64,000 nt of DNA from Microbacterium sp. (GCA_019510305.1 JAEKKN010000037.1:1-64000), one strand, 5' to 3'. Positions 1-9,128 are shown, counted from the first letter of the stretch. Notes: generated by a model from the sequence alone, not told the origin. Translations and numbers: made by a program.

Positions 1-2394
1 CAGGCGCGCGGCGCGTTCGGCGAGGAGGAGATCGCGGCGACGCAGCTGGCGATCATCGGAATGGGCAAGGCCGGCGCGCGTGAACTGAACTACGTGAGTG
101 ACGTCGACGTGATCTTCGTCGGCGGCACCTCCGACGAAGAGGTGGTGTCCGAGGCCCGCGCGATCGACATCGCGACCCGCCTCGCCCGCGAGACCATACG
201 CGGACTGAGCGGCATCGAAGCCGAGCCGCCGCTGTGGGAGGTCGACGCCGCTCTCCGGCCCGAGGGCAAGCAGGGTGCTCTGGTTCGCTCTCTCGCCTCG
301 CATCTCGCCTACTACGACCGTTGGGCGAAGAGCTGGGAGTTCCAGGCGCTGCTGAAGGCGCGGCCCCTCGCCGGCGACGCCGCGCTCGGCGCGGCCTACA
401 TCGAAGCCGTGCAGCCGAAGGTGTGGTCGAGCGCGGCGCGCGAGAACTTCGTCGACAGCGTGCAACGGATGCGCGAACGGGTGATGGAGCACATCGACCC
501 CGACGACGCACCGTATCAGCTCAAGCTCGGTGCCGGTGGCCTGCGCGACATCGAGTTCACGGTCCAGCTGCTGCAGCTCGTCCACGGCCTCACCGATCCG
601 ACGATCCGCACGCGCGGGACGCTCGAGAGCATCGACGCCCTCGTCGAGGGCGGCTACATCGGTCGGGCCGAGGCGGCGACCTTCGCAGACGACTATCGCG
701 TGCTCCGCCTCATGGAGCACCGCCTGCAGCTGCGCGAGCTGAGCCGCACCCACCTGATGCCGCGGACGCCCGCCGGGCTCCGAGTGCTCGCACGCAGCAC
801 GGCTCTGGCTGAATCCGGCGAGGCCGTGTGGCAGCGCTGGGAGAGCGTGCGCAGGGAAGTCCGCGAGATCCACATCCGGCTGTTCTACCGTCCGCTGCTG
901 AGCGCGGTGGCCGCGCTGCCCGAAGACGAGCGCACGCTGTCGACCGCTCAGGCGCACGACCGCCTCGCCGCCATCGGCTTCCGCGACCCGACCGGTGCGC
1001 TGCGCCACATCGGCGCGCTGACCACGGGCCTCAGCCGCAAGGCGACGATCCAGCGCCATCTCATGCCGATCATGGTGCGCTGGTTCGCCGACGGCAGCGA
1101 TCCCGATTACGCGCTGATCGCCTTCCGGCGGATCAGCGAACGGCTCGGCGACACACCGTGGTTCCTGCGGATGCTGCGCGACTCGTCCGGCGCGGCAGAG
1201 AGCCTGACCCGCCTGCTGTCGTCGTCGCGGTACGTCGGCGAGCTCATGGAGTGGATCCCCGAATCGGTCGCCTGGCTGGACAGCACCGAGCTGCTCCGTC
1301 CTCGCAGCCGTGCGGCGATCGACGAAGAGGCGCGGGCGATCCAGACCAGGCACGACACCGTGGTCGGCGCGCTGCGCGCCGTGCGGGCGCTCCGCCGCCG
1401 CGAACTGCTGCGGACGGCCATGGGAGCCGTGCTCGACGTGCTCACGATCGAGGAGGTCGCGACCTCACTCACCGAGATCACCGACGCCACGATCCAGGCG
1501 GCACTGCGGGCGGTCTACCGCGAGGTCGTCCCCCCGGAGGACGGTGCGCTCGACTTCGCCGTGATCGGAATGGGGAGGTTCGGCGGCGCGGAGCTGGGAT
1601 TCGGATCGGATGCCGACATCCTCTTCGTCTACGACGCCAACGGGGTCGACCCTGAACGTGCGCAGAAGCTGTCGATGCAGATCGTCGCCGGCCTGCGCGA
1701 GCATCTCGCCGACAACAGAGTTCCCCTCGATCTGGACGCCGACCTCCGCCCTGAAGGGCGCAGCGGTCCTGTCGTCCGTTCGATCGAGGCCTACGCGGAG
1801 TACTACCGGCGCTGGTCCCTCTCATGGGAGGCGCAGGCTCTGCTGCGCGCGCGCGGCGTCGCCGGCAGCGCCAAGCTGACGAGCAGGTTCATGGCCCTCG
1901 CCGACAGCATCCGCTATCCCGAAGCCGTCGATCTTCAGGGCACTCGGGAGATCAAGCGGATCAAGGCGCGTGTCGAGGGGGAGCGGCTCCCGCAGGGAGC
2001 CGACCCGCGTCGTCACCTCAAGCTCGGACCGGGCACGCTCAGCGACGTCGAGTGGCTCGTGCAGCTGCTGCAGCTGCAGCACGCTCACCGCGTGCCCGCG
2101 CTGCGCACCACGTCGACCATCGCGGCTCTCGACGCCGCGGTCGAGGCGGATCTCGTTCCGTCGGCCTCCGCCGACCTGCTGCGCGACGCCTGGCGCCTGT
2201 CGAGCCGTCTGCGATCGGCCATCACGCTCTTCACAGGCCAGACGAGCGACGTGCTGCCCACCGAACCGCGACAGCTCGACGCGATCGGCATCCTGCTCGG
2301 CTATCCGGAGCGGTCGGCCACCGTGCTCGAGGACGACTACCTCGGCGTCACGCGGCGAGCCAGGAAGGCGTTCGAAGCGCTCTTCTACGGCTGA
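1..2394 (+). CDS. glnE: Bifunctional glutamine synthetase adenylyltransferase/deadenylase GlnE, 5'-truncated
   Basis: GlnE adds AMP to, and removes it from, a tyrosine of glutamine synthetase in response to nitrogen status. The frame is open from base 1, so the N-terminus lies outside the window; 797 residues are visible against about 1000 for the family. Two nucleotidyltransferase domains are present. The N-terminal (deadenylylase) one has GMGKAG at about residue 20 followed by the DVD metal site at 34-36. The C-terminal (adenylyltransferase) one has GMGRFGG at about 523 followed by SDAD at 536-539. The target, glnA, lies about 2.3 kb downstream on the other strand, and its modifiable tyrosine is visible. 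The glnA-glnE neighbourhood resembles that of Mycobacterium. The call is secure. Confidence 0.97.
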   Translation, partial: QARGAFGEEEIAATQLAIIGMGKAGARELNYVSDVDVIFVGGTSDEEVVSEARAIDIATRLARETIRGLSGIEAEPPLWEVDAALRPEGKQGALVRSLASHLAYYDRWAKSWEFQALLKARPLAGDAALGAAYIEAVQPKVWSSAARENFVDSVQRMRERVMEHIDPDDAPYQLKLGAGGLRDIEFTVQLLQLVHGLTDPTIRTRGTLESIDALVEGGYIGRAEAATFADDYRVLRLMEHRLQLRELSRTHLMPRTPAGLRVLARSTALAESGEAVWQRWESVRREVREIHIRLFYRPLLSAVAALPEDERTLSTAQAHDRLAAIGFRDPTGALRHIGALTTGLSRKATIQRHLMPIMVRWFADGSDPDYALIAFRRISERLGDTPWFLRMLRDSSGAAESLTRLLSSSRYVGELMEWIPESVAWLDSTELLRPRSRAAIDEEARAIQTRHDTVVGALRAVRALRRRELLRTAMGAVLDVLTIEEVATSLTEITDATIQAALRAVYREVVPPEDGALDFAVIGMGRFGGAELGFGSDADILFVYDANGVDPERAQKLSMQIVAGLREHLADNRVPLDLDADLRPEGRSGPVVRSIEAYAEYYRRWSLSWEAQALLRARGVAGSAKLTSRFMALADSIRYPEAVDLQGTREIKRIKARVEGERLPQGADPRRHLKLGPGTLSDVEWLVQLLQLQHAHRVPALRTTSTIAALDAAVEADLVPSASADLLRDAWRLSSRLRSAITLFTGQTSDVLPTEPRQLDAIGILLGYPERSATVLEDDYLGVTRRARKAFEALFYG

Positions 2395-2438
2395 GCGTTC
2401 GGTTTGCGATATCTTCGGCTCTCGCCCAAGCTGTCTCC

Positions 2439-3353
2439 ATGACGATCTCAAGACTCGGCGTGATCTGGAATCCCTCGAAGATCGATGAGGAGCAGCTGCG
2501 CGCGGCCGTGGCGGAGTCGATCACCGGCGAGGTCACGTGGTGGGAGACCAGCGAAGACGATCCCGGCCGAGGCATGGCCGCAGCCGCCGTGGAGGAGGGC
2601 TGCGAGGTCGTCGTCGCCGTCGGCGGCGATGGAACGGTCAGAGCGGTCGCGGAGGTCTTGGCCGGAACGGATGTCGCACTCGGCATCGTGCCGCAGGGCA
2701 CGGGCAACCTGCTCGCGCGGAACCTGGGCGTGCCTCTCGACGATCTCAAGGCCGCGCTCGAGCGCGTGCGCGATGGAGAGCCGCGCAAGATCGACATCGG
2801 CTGGGTCGAGTTCGGGGGCGAGAAGCGAGCCTTCACCGTCATGGTCGGCTTCGGAGTCGATGCGCAGATGCTCGTGGAGACGAACGACGACCTCAAGGAC
2901 CGCGCGGGCTGGCTCGCCTACGTCGAGGCGATGGGGCGGGCGCTCTCCGGCACCGAGATGACCGACATCACACTGACGATCGACGATGGCGACGCCCAAG
3001 AGGTCCGCGGACACACCATGATCGTCGGCAACTGCGGAATGCTCCAGGGCGGCATCCGCCTTCTTCCCGACGCCGTGCTCGACGATGGTCAGCTCGATCT
3101 GCTTCTCGTGAGCGCTGACGGCGCGCTGCAGTGGCTCGACACCGTGAGGTCGGTCGTGTGGGACAACGGCATCCGCCGCGTTCTGGGCGGCACGACCGAG
3201 GCCGTGAGCACGGAGTCGACGCGCCACGTCGCCGCGCAGACCGTCTCGGTGACGCTGGAGTCTCCTCAGCAGTTCGAGGTGGACGGCGAGGAGGTCGGCG
3301 AGGTCTCGTCCTTCGTGGCCACGGTGCAGCCGATGGCGCTTATCGTGCGATGA
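2439..3353 (+). CDS. Diacylglycerol kinase family lipid kinase (YegS/LCB5-like)
   Basis: This 304-residue protein has the diacylglycerol/sphingosine kinase catalytic fold: GGDGT at residues 62-66 for ATP binding and PQGTGN at 85-90. Family members phosphorylate diacylglycerol or related lipids at the membrane. I chose the ATG at 2439 because the N-terminus then begins directly with the first beta strand; the frame stays open far upstream but only in antiphase to glnE. It follows glnE by 44 bp and may be co-transcribed. Its 3' end overlaps the convergent transporter gene by 14 bp. A second member of the family lies at 42253, so the two probably have different lipid substrates. Confidence 0.85.
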   Translation: MTISRLGVIWNPSKIDEEQLRAAVAESITGEVTWWETSEDDPGRGMAAAAVEEGCEVVVAVGGDGTVRAVAEVLAGTDVALGIVPQGTGNLLARNLGVPLDDLKAALERVRDGEPRKIDIGWVEFGGEKRAFTVMVGFGVDAQMLVETNDDLKDRAGWLAYVEAMGRALSGTEMTDITLTIDDGDAQEVRGHTMIVGNCGMLQGGIRLLPDAVLDDGQLDLLLVSADGALQWLDTVRSVVWDNGIRRVLGGTTEAVSTESTRHVAAQTVSVTLESPQQFEVDGEEVGEVSSFVATVQPMALIVR

Positions 3354-4512
3354 CCTCGGGCGGCACGACCTTGCGGTCCTGAGCCGGGAACAGCACCTTC
3401 TGCACGATGATGATGATGCTCGCCGCCACGGGGATCGCGACGAGGGCGCCGGCGATGCCGCCCAGCGCTCCGCCGGCCACCGCTGCGATCACGACGAGGG
3501 AGCCGGGAACGGCCACGGCCTTGCTCATGATGCGGGGGGAGAGCACGTATGCCTCGATCTGCATGTAGACGAGGTAATAGGCGAACGCGATGATCGCTGT
3601 GACCGGGCTCACGACGAGGCAGATCAGCGCGTTGATGATCGACGCCGAGAGCGTGCCCACCAGCGGGATCATCGAGCCGATGAAAGCGATGAGCGCGAGG
3701 AGCGCCGGTACCGGGGCGCCGATGATCGACAGCATGACCAGGCTCAGCACGCCGTTGACGAGCGCCAGGCTGACCTGGCCGATCACGTAGCGCCCGACCG
3801 CGCCCGAGACGTCCTCGACGAGGCTGCTGAAGGTGTCGCGCTGGTAGGCGGGAACGAAGCGGGCCGCCACCTTCTTCATGCTCCGCAGCGAAGCCATGAA
3901 GTAGAGCGTCAGGATCAGCACGATCGTGACGCCGGTGAAGCCGCCCGCGATGCCGCTGCCGACGGCGAGCACGCCGCCGCTGATGTTGAGGAGGTTCGTC
4001 GGGTCTTTGACGAACGTCAGGGCGGATGCTGCGGCGTCTTCGAAGTTGGCGCCGAACTGGGCGGTGAGGTTCTGGTACCAGTCTGCGTGCTGGATGTCTT
4101 CGACCATCTGAGGGCCGTTGTCGATCAGGTTCGTGATCTGGGTCACGAGGATCGGGACGATCGCGAGGATGATGCCCGCGAACAGGAGGAGCACGATCGC
4201 GACGACGATCGCCACGGCCCCCGCCCTGGGCATCGAGAAGCGTCGCTCGAGGAAGGTGACGATCGGATCGAGCCCGAGCGCGAGGAACACCGCGAACCCG
4301 ATGTAGACGAGCACCGTGCCGAGCTGAGTGACGATGCCACCGACGGTCAGCGCGACGAGGACGCCGAGAGCGCCGAGAAGCCCGAAGATGAACGGGTTGA
4401 TCCGGGCGATCGCCGCGGCGGCCGTCGTCGGCTGCGAGTGCGGACGCGTGCCCTGATAAGGCTGCACCGCGGTCGTCGGTTCAGGCGTGGTGATCGGTCG
4501 ACGACGTCGCAT
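3340..4512 (-). CDS. AI-2E family transporter (UPF0118)
   Basis: This 390-residue integral membrane protein has the pattern of the AI-2E/PerM family: two hydrophobic pairs near the N-terminus, a long soluble loop of roughly 100 residues, then four or more closely packed helices and a final helix ending at VQKVLFPAQ. Named members export AI-2 or act as cation/proton antiporters, but most are uncharacterised and the substrate cannot be read from sequence. The start is the ATG at 4512 (MRRRRP); the open frame continues upstream only as the antisense of glnA. A disordered Arg/Pro/Thr-rich segment of about 35 residues precedes the first helix. Confidence 0.85.
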   Translation of the reverse strand: MRRRRPITTPEPTTAVQPYQGTRPHSQPTTAAAAIARINPFIFGLLGALGVLVALTVGGIVTQLGTVLVYIGFAVFLALGLDPIVTFLERRFSMPRAGAVAIVVAIVLLLFAGIILAIVPILVTQITNLIDNGPQMVEDIQHADWYQNLTAQFGANFEDAAASALTFVKDPTNLLNISGGVLAVGSGIAGGFTGVTIVLILTLYFMASLRSMKKVAARFVPAYQRDTFSSLVEDVSGAVGRYVIGQVSLALVNGVLSLVMLSIIGAPVPALLALIAFIGSMIPLVGTLSASIINALICLVVSPVTAIIAFAYYLVYMQIEAYVLSPRIMSKAVAVPGSLVVIAAVAGGALGGIAGALVAIPVAASIIIIVQKVLFPAQDRKVVPPEVIAR

Positions 4513-4614
4513 CGTGCCCCCAGAGTGTCGGATCGGAACTGTCAGTTGAGCAGGCGGGCGCTCCTGAGTCAAGCCGGTTGCACCGCGCGTCGCGTCGGGT
4601 GTCTCCCGACACGA

Positions 4615-4650
4615 CGAAGGCCCGCCCCGGATGATCGGGGCGGGCCTTCG
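4615..4650 (-). terminator. Rho-independent-type terminator of glnA
   Basis: A perfect 15-bp inverted repeat (arms 4615-4629 and 4636-4650) with the 6-base loop GATGAT sits 10 bp beyond the glnA stop codon. The stem is extremely GC-rich with a CGAAGG base. There is no U-tract, which is usual in this window. Confidence 0.8.
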
Positions 4651-4660
4651 TGCGATTCGA

Positions 4661-6085
4661 TCAGACGCCGTAGTACAGCTCGAACTCGAACGGGTGCGGG
4701 CGCTGGGCCATCGGCAGGATCTCGTTCTCGTACTTGTACGAGATCCACGTCTCGATGAGCTCCTCGGTGAACACGCCGCCCTCGAGGAGGAACGCGTGGT
4801 CCTCGCGCAGGGCCTCGAGCGAGTCCAGCAGCGAGTTCGGAACCTGAGGGATGTTCTTGGCCTCCTCGGGGGGAAGCTCGTAGAGGTCCTTGTCGACCGG
4901 CTCGTGCGGCTCGATGCGGTTCTTGATGCCGTCGAGACCGGCCATGAGCTGGGCGGCGAAGGCGAGGTACGGGTTGCCCGAGGCATCAGGCGCCCGGAAC
5001 TCGATGCGCTTGGCCTTCGGGTTCGATCCTGTGATCGGGATGCGGATGGCGGCGGAGCGGTTGCCGGCGGAGTAGACCAGGTTGACCGGAGCCTCGAAGC
5101 CCTTGACCAGACGGTGGTAGCTGTTCAGGGTCGGGTTGGTGAACGCGAGCAGCGCGGGTGCGTGCGCCAGGATGCCGCCGATGTACCAGCGCGCGATGTC
5201 GCTGAGCTGGCCGTATCCGGCCTCGTCGTAGAAGAGCGGCTTGCCTTCGCTCCACAGGGACTGGTGCGTGTGCATGCCCGAGCCGTTGTCGCCGAAGAGC
5301 GGTTTCGGCATGAAGGTGGCCGACTTGCCCCAGAGGTCAGCGGTGTTCTTGACGATGTACTTGAACTTCAGGATGTCGTCGGCCGCGTGCACCATGGTGT
5401 CGAAGCGGTAGTTGATCTCCTGCTGACCGGCCGTGCCCACTTCGTGGTGCGAGCGCTCGAGGATGAATCCGGCATCGATGAGCTTGAGCGTGATGTCGTC
5501 GCGCAGGTCGGCGGTCTTGTCGACGGGGGAGACGGGGAAGTAGCCGCCCTTGTAGGGGGTCTTGTTGCCGAGGTTGCCGCCCTCTTCCTCGCGGCCGGTG
5601 TTCCACGCGGCCTCTTCGGAGTCGACCTTGTAGAAGCTCTCGCCGGCGGTGACCGAGTAGCGGACCTCGTCGAAGATGTAGAACTCGGCCTCGGGGGCGA
5701 AGAAGGCGGTGTCGGCGATGCCGGTGGACGCGAGGTACTTCTCAGCGTTCTTGGCGACCTGACGCGGGTCCTTCGAGTAGATCTCGCCGGTGCGCGGGTT
5801 GTAGATGTCGAAGACCATGACGAGCGTGCTCGCTTCGCGGAACGGGTCGACGTAGGCGGTCGTCACATCCGGGATGAGCTGCATGTCGGACTCGTGGATG
5901 CTGGCGAAGCCGCGGATCGAGGAGCCGTCGAAGAGCTGGCCGTTGACGAAGAAGTCCTCGTCGACCGTCGATGCCGGGATGTTGAAGTGCTGCTGCACGC
6001 CGGGGAGATCGGTGAAGCGGATGTCAAGGAACTTGACGTCGTTCTCCTTGATGTAGCTCAGTACCTCGGACGAATCTTTGAACAT
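4661..6085 (-). CDS. glnA: Type I glutamine synthetase
   Basis: GlnA condenses glutamate and ammonium to glutamine using ATP. The 474-residue length fits the bacterial GSI dodecamer. Visible motifs include the N-terminal DGSS loop, the glutamate and metal ligands in [11 protein letters not shown], the ATP-binding stretch [10 protein letters not shown], and the adenylylation loop KDLYELPP with Tyr402 as the AMP acceptor. GlnE, the enzyme that modifies this tyrosine, is encoded nearby, so post-translational control is expected. A ribosome binding site (AGGAG) precedes the ATG. A GlnR-type box and a TACTGT -10 (6131-6136) lie upstream. A strong hairpin terminator follows. Confidence 0.98.
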   Translation of the reverse strand: MFKDSSEVLSYIKENDVKFLDIRFTDLPGVQQHFNIPASTVDEDFFVNGQLFDGSSIRGFASIHESDMQLIPDVTTAYVDPFREASTLVMVFDIYNPRTGEIYSKDPRQVAKNAEKYLASTGIADTAFFAPEAEFYIFDEVRYSVTAGESFYKVDSEEAAWNTGREEEGGNLGNKTPYKGGYFPVSPVDKTADLRDDITLKLIDAGFILERSHHEVGTAGQQEINYRFDTMVHAADDILKFKYIVKNTADLWGKSATFMPKPLFGDNGSGMHTHQSLWSEGKPLFYDEAGYGQLSDIARWYIGGILAHAPALLAFTNPTLNSYHRLVKGFEAPVNLVYSAGNRSAAIRIPITGSNPKAKRIEFRAPDASGNPYLAFAAQLMAGLDGIKNRIEPHEPVDKDLYELPPEEAKNIPQVPNSLLDSLEALREDHAFLLEGGVFTEELIETWISYKYENEILPMAQRPHPFEFELYYGV

Positions 6086-6130
6086 GGACGACTCCTGTAA
6101 TGCGGATCGAGGGCTTCACGGCCATTGTGC

Positions 6131-6136
6131 ACAGTA
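6131..6136 (-). promoter_or_regulatory. Likely -10 element of glnA
   Basis: TACTGT on the minus strand fits TANNNT. It lies 46 bp upstream of the glnA ATG and just downstream of the GlnR-type box, so the box would occupy an activator position. No good -35 is visible, as expected of an activator-dependent promoter. Confidence 0.5.
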
Positions 6137-6146
6137 CGTGCGAACG

Positions 6147-6184
6147 ATTTCCCCTTGGTGTCCGCTTTGTTTCGAGCATGTTAC
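6147..6184 (-). promoter_or_regulatory. GlnR-type operator upstream of glnA
   Basis: On the minus strand this reads GTAAC-N6-GAAAC-N6-GACAC-N6-GAAAT, with every spacer exactly six bases. This matches the tandem a-site/b-site organisation (gTnAc-n6-GaAAc repeated) known for the OmpR-type nitrogen regulator GlnR in actinomycetes. It also abuts the -10 of the divergent RDD gene (6192-6197), so it could affect both genes. Confidence 0.8.
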
Positions 6185-6191
6185 GCGCCGG

Positions 6192-6197
6192 TAGGCT
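6192..6197 (+). promoter_or_regulatory. -10 element for a leaderless RDD transcript
   Basis: TAGGCT is followed by six bases and then the GTG start at 6204. A transcript initiated at the usual distance would start on the initiation codon. Confidence 0.6.
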
Positions 6198-6203
6198 GGG
6201 AGG

Positions 6204-6602
6204 GTGACGGATGCTGCGAATTCCTACCCCGGCGAACGACTCGGTCTCCCCGAGCAGGGCCCTGGGAGCATAGCCCGTCCCGGCCGCAGGATCGGCGCAC
6301 TCGCGATCGACTGGGCCGCCGCGGTGATCATCTCGATCGCGTTCTTCCAGTACGACTCCCTGGCGACGCTGATCGTCTTCGCCGTCGTGCAGATCCTCTT
6401 CATCCCGACTGCCGGCGGCAGTCCGGGGCACCGGATCCTGGGCATGCGCGTGGTGCTGTTCTCGGGCCCAGGGTGGGTGGGACTGTGGCGCCCGCTCGTG
6501 CGGACGCTTCTGCTCGTGCTCGTGATCCCGGCCGTCGTGTGGGATCCGGATCAGCGCGGTCTGCATGACAAGGTCGCGGGCCTGGTGCTGATCCGGGCCT
6601 GA
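6204..6602 (+). CDS. RDD family membrane protein
   Basis: This 132-residue protein has the RDD-family layout. The N-terminal transmembrane helix carries the conserved Arg/Asp region (RRIGALAIDW). A second helix follows, then the family's TAGGSPGHRILGMRV loop, a third helix, and a C-terminal DQRGLHDKVAG motif with its conserved Asp. The function is not established; some relatives act as ion antiporters. The GTG start is supported by the -10 element six bases upstream. The gene is divergent from glnA and shares its regulatory region with the GlnR-type box. Confidence 0.8.
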   Translation: MTDAANSYPGERLGLPEQGPGSIARPGRRIGALAIDWAAAVIISIAFFQYDSLATLIVFAVVQILFIPTAGGSPGHRILGMRVVLFSGPGWVGLWRPLVRTLLLVLVIPAVVWDPDQRGLHDKVAGLVLIRA

Positions 6603-6623
6603 TCCGCTTCGGGAGCCGACCGT

Positions 6624-7127
6624 CTATGCGGTCTCGGAGCCTGCTGGGGCGTCTTTGCCGCGATTGCGGCGGCGAGCATCGCGGGGGGCCTTGCCGCCGA
6701 CGAAAGAGCGAGCGGGGTCGACGACGTATCCCTGTCGCAGTGCTTCGCGTCCGATCAGCATCCGAAATCCCATCTCGTCCCGATTGCTGAGCGTGACCTC
6801 GGCCAGCACCTCGCGGTCATACAGGCGGATGAGGAGTTCGACGACGAAACGCGTCTGCGCGTGGCCCGAGGAACTCCGCACGGCTCGGCGATCGTGCACA
6901 GGGCACTCGACCTCGATCGCGTCGTCCTGGCTGTGCTGCCAGGGCTTCACCCAGAAGCGCACCCAGTCCTCGCCGTCGCGTTCGAACTCGCGAATGCCGA
7001 AAGCATGAAGTGAGGAGGTCCGCGCACCGGTGTCGATCTTCGCTTTCAGCCAGTCGACGCCGAGATCGGGCAGGCTCACCCATTCTCGCCACCCGATAAG
7101 AGTGTTTGAATGGGATGTCTTACTCAC
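6624..7127 (-). CDS. RimK/LysX-associated Zn-protease-like protein (PF05618 type)
   Basis: The 167-residue product carries the aspartyl-protease-like core KIDTGARTSSLHA and a later NRDEMGFRMLIGRE strand. These are typical of the family annotated as ATP-dependent zinc protease or RimB-like, which is usually found beside RimK-type ATP-grasp ligases. That is the case here: rimK starts 25 bp away on the opposite strand. The GTG at 7127 gives the conserved N-terminus beginning near LIGWREWVSLP; the longer frame would run into rimK. A plausible role is removal or trimming of the residues that the ligase adds. This is inferred from context, not shown by the sequence. Confidence 0.75.
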   Translation of the reverse strand: MSKTSHSNTLIGWREWVSLPDLGVDWLKAKIDTGARTSSLHAFGIREFERDGEDWVRFWVKPWQHSQDDAIEVECPVHDRRAVRSSSGHAQTRFVVELLIRLYDREVLAEVTLSNRDEMGFRMLIGREALRQGYVVDPARSFVGGKAPRDARRRNRGKDAPAGSETA

Positions 7128-7152
7128 CCGTACATCCTGGCAGGAATTCTTT

Positions 7153-8340
7153 GTGAAGATCGCAGTGCTGTCCCGTGCGCCCCAGGCGTACTCCACTCAA
7201 CGACTGCGCTCTGCCGCCCTGCAGCGCGGACACAACGTGAAGGTGCTGAACACCCTGCGCTTCGCGATCGATCTCACCGCCGATGCGCCCGATCTGCACT
7301 ATCGGGGCCGTCAGCTCAGCGACTACGACGCGATCCTGCCGCGTATCGGCAACTCGATCACGTACTTCGGCACGGCGGTGGTCCGGCAGTTCGAGCAGAT
7401 GGACGTGTACACGCCCAACACCGCGAACGGCATCTCGAGCGCGCGTGACAAGCTGCGCGCGAATCAGATCCTGTCGCGGCACAACATCGCGATGCCGCCG
7501 ACCGCGTTCGTGCGCAACCGCGCAGACGTGCGGCCCGCGATCGAGCGCGTGGGCGGCGCGCCGGTCGTCATCAAGCTGCTCGAGGGCACGCAGGGGATCG
7601 GCGTCATCCTCGCTCCCCAGGTCAAGGTCGCCGAGGCGATCATCGAGACGTTGCACTCGACCAAGCAGAACGTGCTGATCCAGAAGTTCATCGCGGAGAG
7701 CCGCGGACGCGACATCCGTGCGCTGGTCGTCGGCGACCGGGTCGTCGCCGCGATGCGCCGTTCGGCAGCGGGAGACGAGTTCCGGTCGAACGTGCACCGC
7801 GGCGGCTCGGTCGCGGCCGTCACACTCGACCCCGTATACGAGCAGACAGCCGTCCGAGCCGCGCAGATCATGGGCCTGCGAGTGGCGGGCGTCGACATGC
7901 TCGAAGGCGAGGACGGCCCGCTGGTCATGGAGGTCAACTCCTCGCCCGGCCTGCAGGGCATCGAGCAGGCGACGGGACTCGACGTCGCCGGCGCGATCGT
8001 GGACTACATCGCCAACCAGGTGAACTTCCCCGAGATCGACGTGCGCCAGCGCCTCAGCGTCTCGACGGGCTACGGCGTGGCCGAGCTCGTGATCCACGCG
8101 GGAGCCGAGCAGGTGGGAAAGCAGCTCGGTGATCTCGGCCTGTGGGATCGGGACATCACGGTGCTCACCCTGCATCGAGGCGTCACCGTCATCCCGAACC
8201 CGCGCAAGCACGTCCTGCTTCAGGACGAGGATCGGCTGCTCTGCTTCGGCAAGCTCGACGAGATGCGCTCGATGATCCCGGAGCGCCGTCGGCGCCGTGC
8301 CAAGGTGCGACGGCTCCCGAAGGAGTTCCTCGCGGACTGA
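7153..8340 (+). CDS. rimK: RimK-type ATP-grasp ligase fused to an RCK_C domain
   Basis: Residues 1 to about 295 match RimK, the ATP-grasp ligase that adds glutamate to ribosomal protein S6 or other C-termini. Visible are the N-terminal KIAVLSR strand, the ATP-grasp segment PVVIKLLEGTQGIGV, the IAESRGRDIRALVVG strand, and the metal-binding VMEVNSSPGLQGIE. Residues of about 305-375 form an extra domain (GYGVAELVIHAGAEQVGKQL through LLCFGKLDEM) that looks like RCK_C/TrkA_C, a ligand-binding module usually seen in ion-channel regulators. Plain RimK is about 300 residues; this protein has 395. The GTG at 7153 gives VKIAVLSR. A perfect hairpin follows the stop. Confidence 0.85.
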   Translation: MKIAVLSRAPQAYSTQRLRSAALQRGHNVKVLNTLRFAIDLTADAPDLHYRGRQLSDYDAILPRIGNSITYFGTAVVRQFEQMDVYTPNTANGISSARDKLRANQILSRHNIAMPPTAFVRNRADVRPAIERVGGAPVVIKLLEGTQGIGVILAPQVKVAEAIIETLHSTKQNVLIQKFIAESRGRDIRALVVGDRVVAAMRRSAAGDEFRSNVHRGGSVAAVTLDPVYEQTAVRAAQIMGLRVAGVDMLEGEDGPLVMEVNSSPGLQGIEQATGLDVAGAIVDYIANQVNFPEIDVRQRLSVSTGYGVAELVIHAGAEQVGKQLGDLGLWDRDITVLTLHRGVTVIPNPRKHVLLQDEDRLLCFGKLDEMRSMIPERRRRRAKVRRLPKEFLAD

Positions 8341-8342
8341 CA

Positions 8343-8380
8343 GAAGAAGGGCCGCTCTCGGAGGAGAGCGGCCCTTCTTC
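8343..8380. terminator. Bidirectional terminator between rimK and the DUF4191 gene
   Basis: A perfect 17-bp stem (8343-8359 with 8364-8380) closes a 4-base GGAG loop. The arms end in GAAGAAGG/CCTTCTTC, so both strands get a pyrimidine-rich tail. It lies between convergent genes. Confidence 0.85.
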
Positions 8381-8404
8381 GTGGTCCCTGTCGCTGTCGA
8401 TGGA

Positions 8405-9115
8405 TCAGCGTGGACGCTGCGAACGCACCTTCGTCGGGTCGATGCCCTTCGGGATCGGCAGCGAGGAGATCGACTGCGAGACCGAGTCGATGCGGCGGAT
8501 GACAGCAGCCATCGTGGTCTTGTCGATGGCCTTGGGAAGTTTCTTGATCGTCTTGGCGAGGTCCGCGATCGAGACGTCGTCGTCGCCGTGGCCCACGTAC
8601 AGCACTGTCACGGGCACACCGTGCGCGACGCGTGCCGCCTTGCTGCGCTCGTCGTTGACCAGGCGGGTGAGGCGACCGCGGGAACCTTCGCCGACGACCA
8701 CGACGCCGCCGCGACCGACAGTGCGATAGACCGCGTCCTGCGTCTTCGGGTTGATGCCGACCGGCGCCTCGGAGGCCTGCCAGTTGCGGCCGAGGCTCGT
8801 GCTCAGCACATGACCGGTGGCGCCGGGCATCCCGTCGATCTTCTGGTACATCGCCGACGTCGAGAGCCGCGTCATCAGGAACATCGAGGCGAGCACGCCG
8901 AGCATCAGACCCGAGATGCTCCACAGGACCATGGTCCAGACGTTCACCGGGGGGATGAAGGCCCCGACGAGCAGGCCGATCAGCACGCCGCCGATGATGA
9001 TGGCGATCTGCGCCCAGGGGAGCCAGGGGTAGATCTCGCGGGTGAACGTGAAGAGGGACTTGATCTGGGAGAAGAACCCAGGACGCTTCTCAGGTTCAGA
9101 CGTACGGTTTGCCAT
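8405..9115 (-). CDS. DUF4191 family membrane protein
   Basis: This 236-residue actinobacterial protein has two adjacent transmembrane helices at about residues 34-57 and 62-84, then a cytoplasmic domain with the conserved stretches LGRNWQASEAPVGINPKTQD and VGRGGVVVVGEG. The function is unknown. In many actinobacteria the gene lies near lipA, lipB and glnA, which fits this neighbourhood, although lipA and lipB are not in this window. The ATG at 9115 is chosen because a TAGGCT -10 lies seven bases upstream of it. Confidence 0.8.
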   Translation of the reverse strand: MANRTSEPEKRPGFFSQIKSLFTFTREIYPWLPWAQIAIIIGGVLIGLLVGAFIPPVNVWTMVLWSISGLMLGVLASMFLMTRLSTSAMYQKIDGMPGATGHVLSTSLGRNWQASEAPVGINPKTQDAVYRTVGRGGVVVVGEGSRGRLTRLVNDERSKAARVAHGVPVTVLYVGHGDDDVSIADLAKTIKKLPKAIDKTTMAAVIRRIDSVSQSISSLPIPKGIDPTKVRSQRPR

Positions 9116-9122
9116 GTATACC

Positions 9123-9128
9123 AGCCTA
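9123..9128 (-). promoter_or_regulatory. -10 element for a leaderless DUF4191 transcript
   Basis: TAGGCT on the minus strand is followed by seven bases and the ATG at 9115. Confidence 0.55.
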
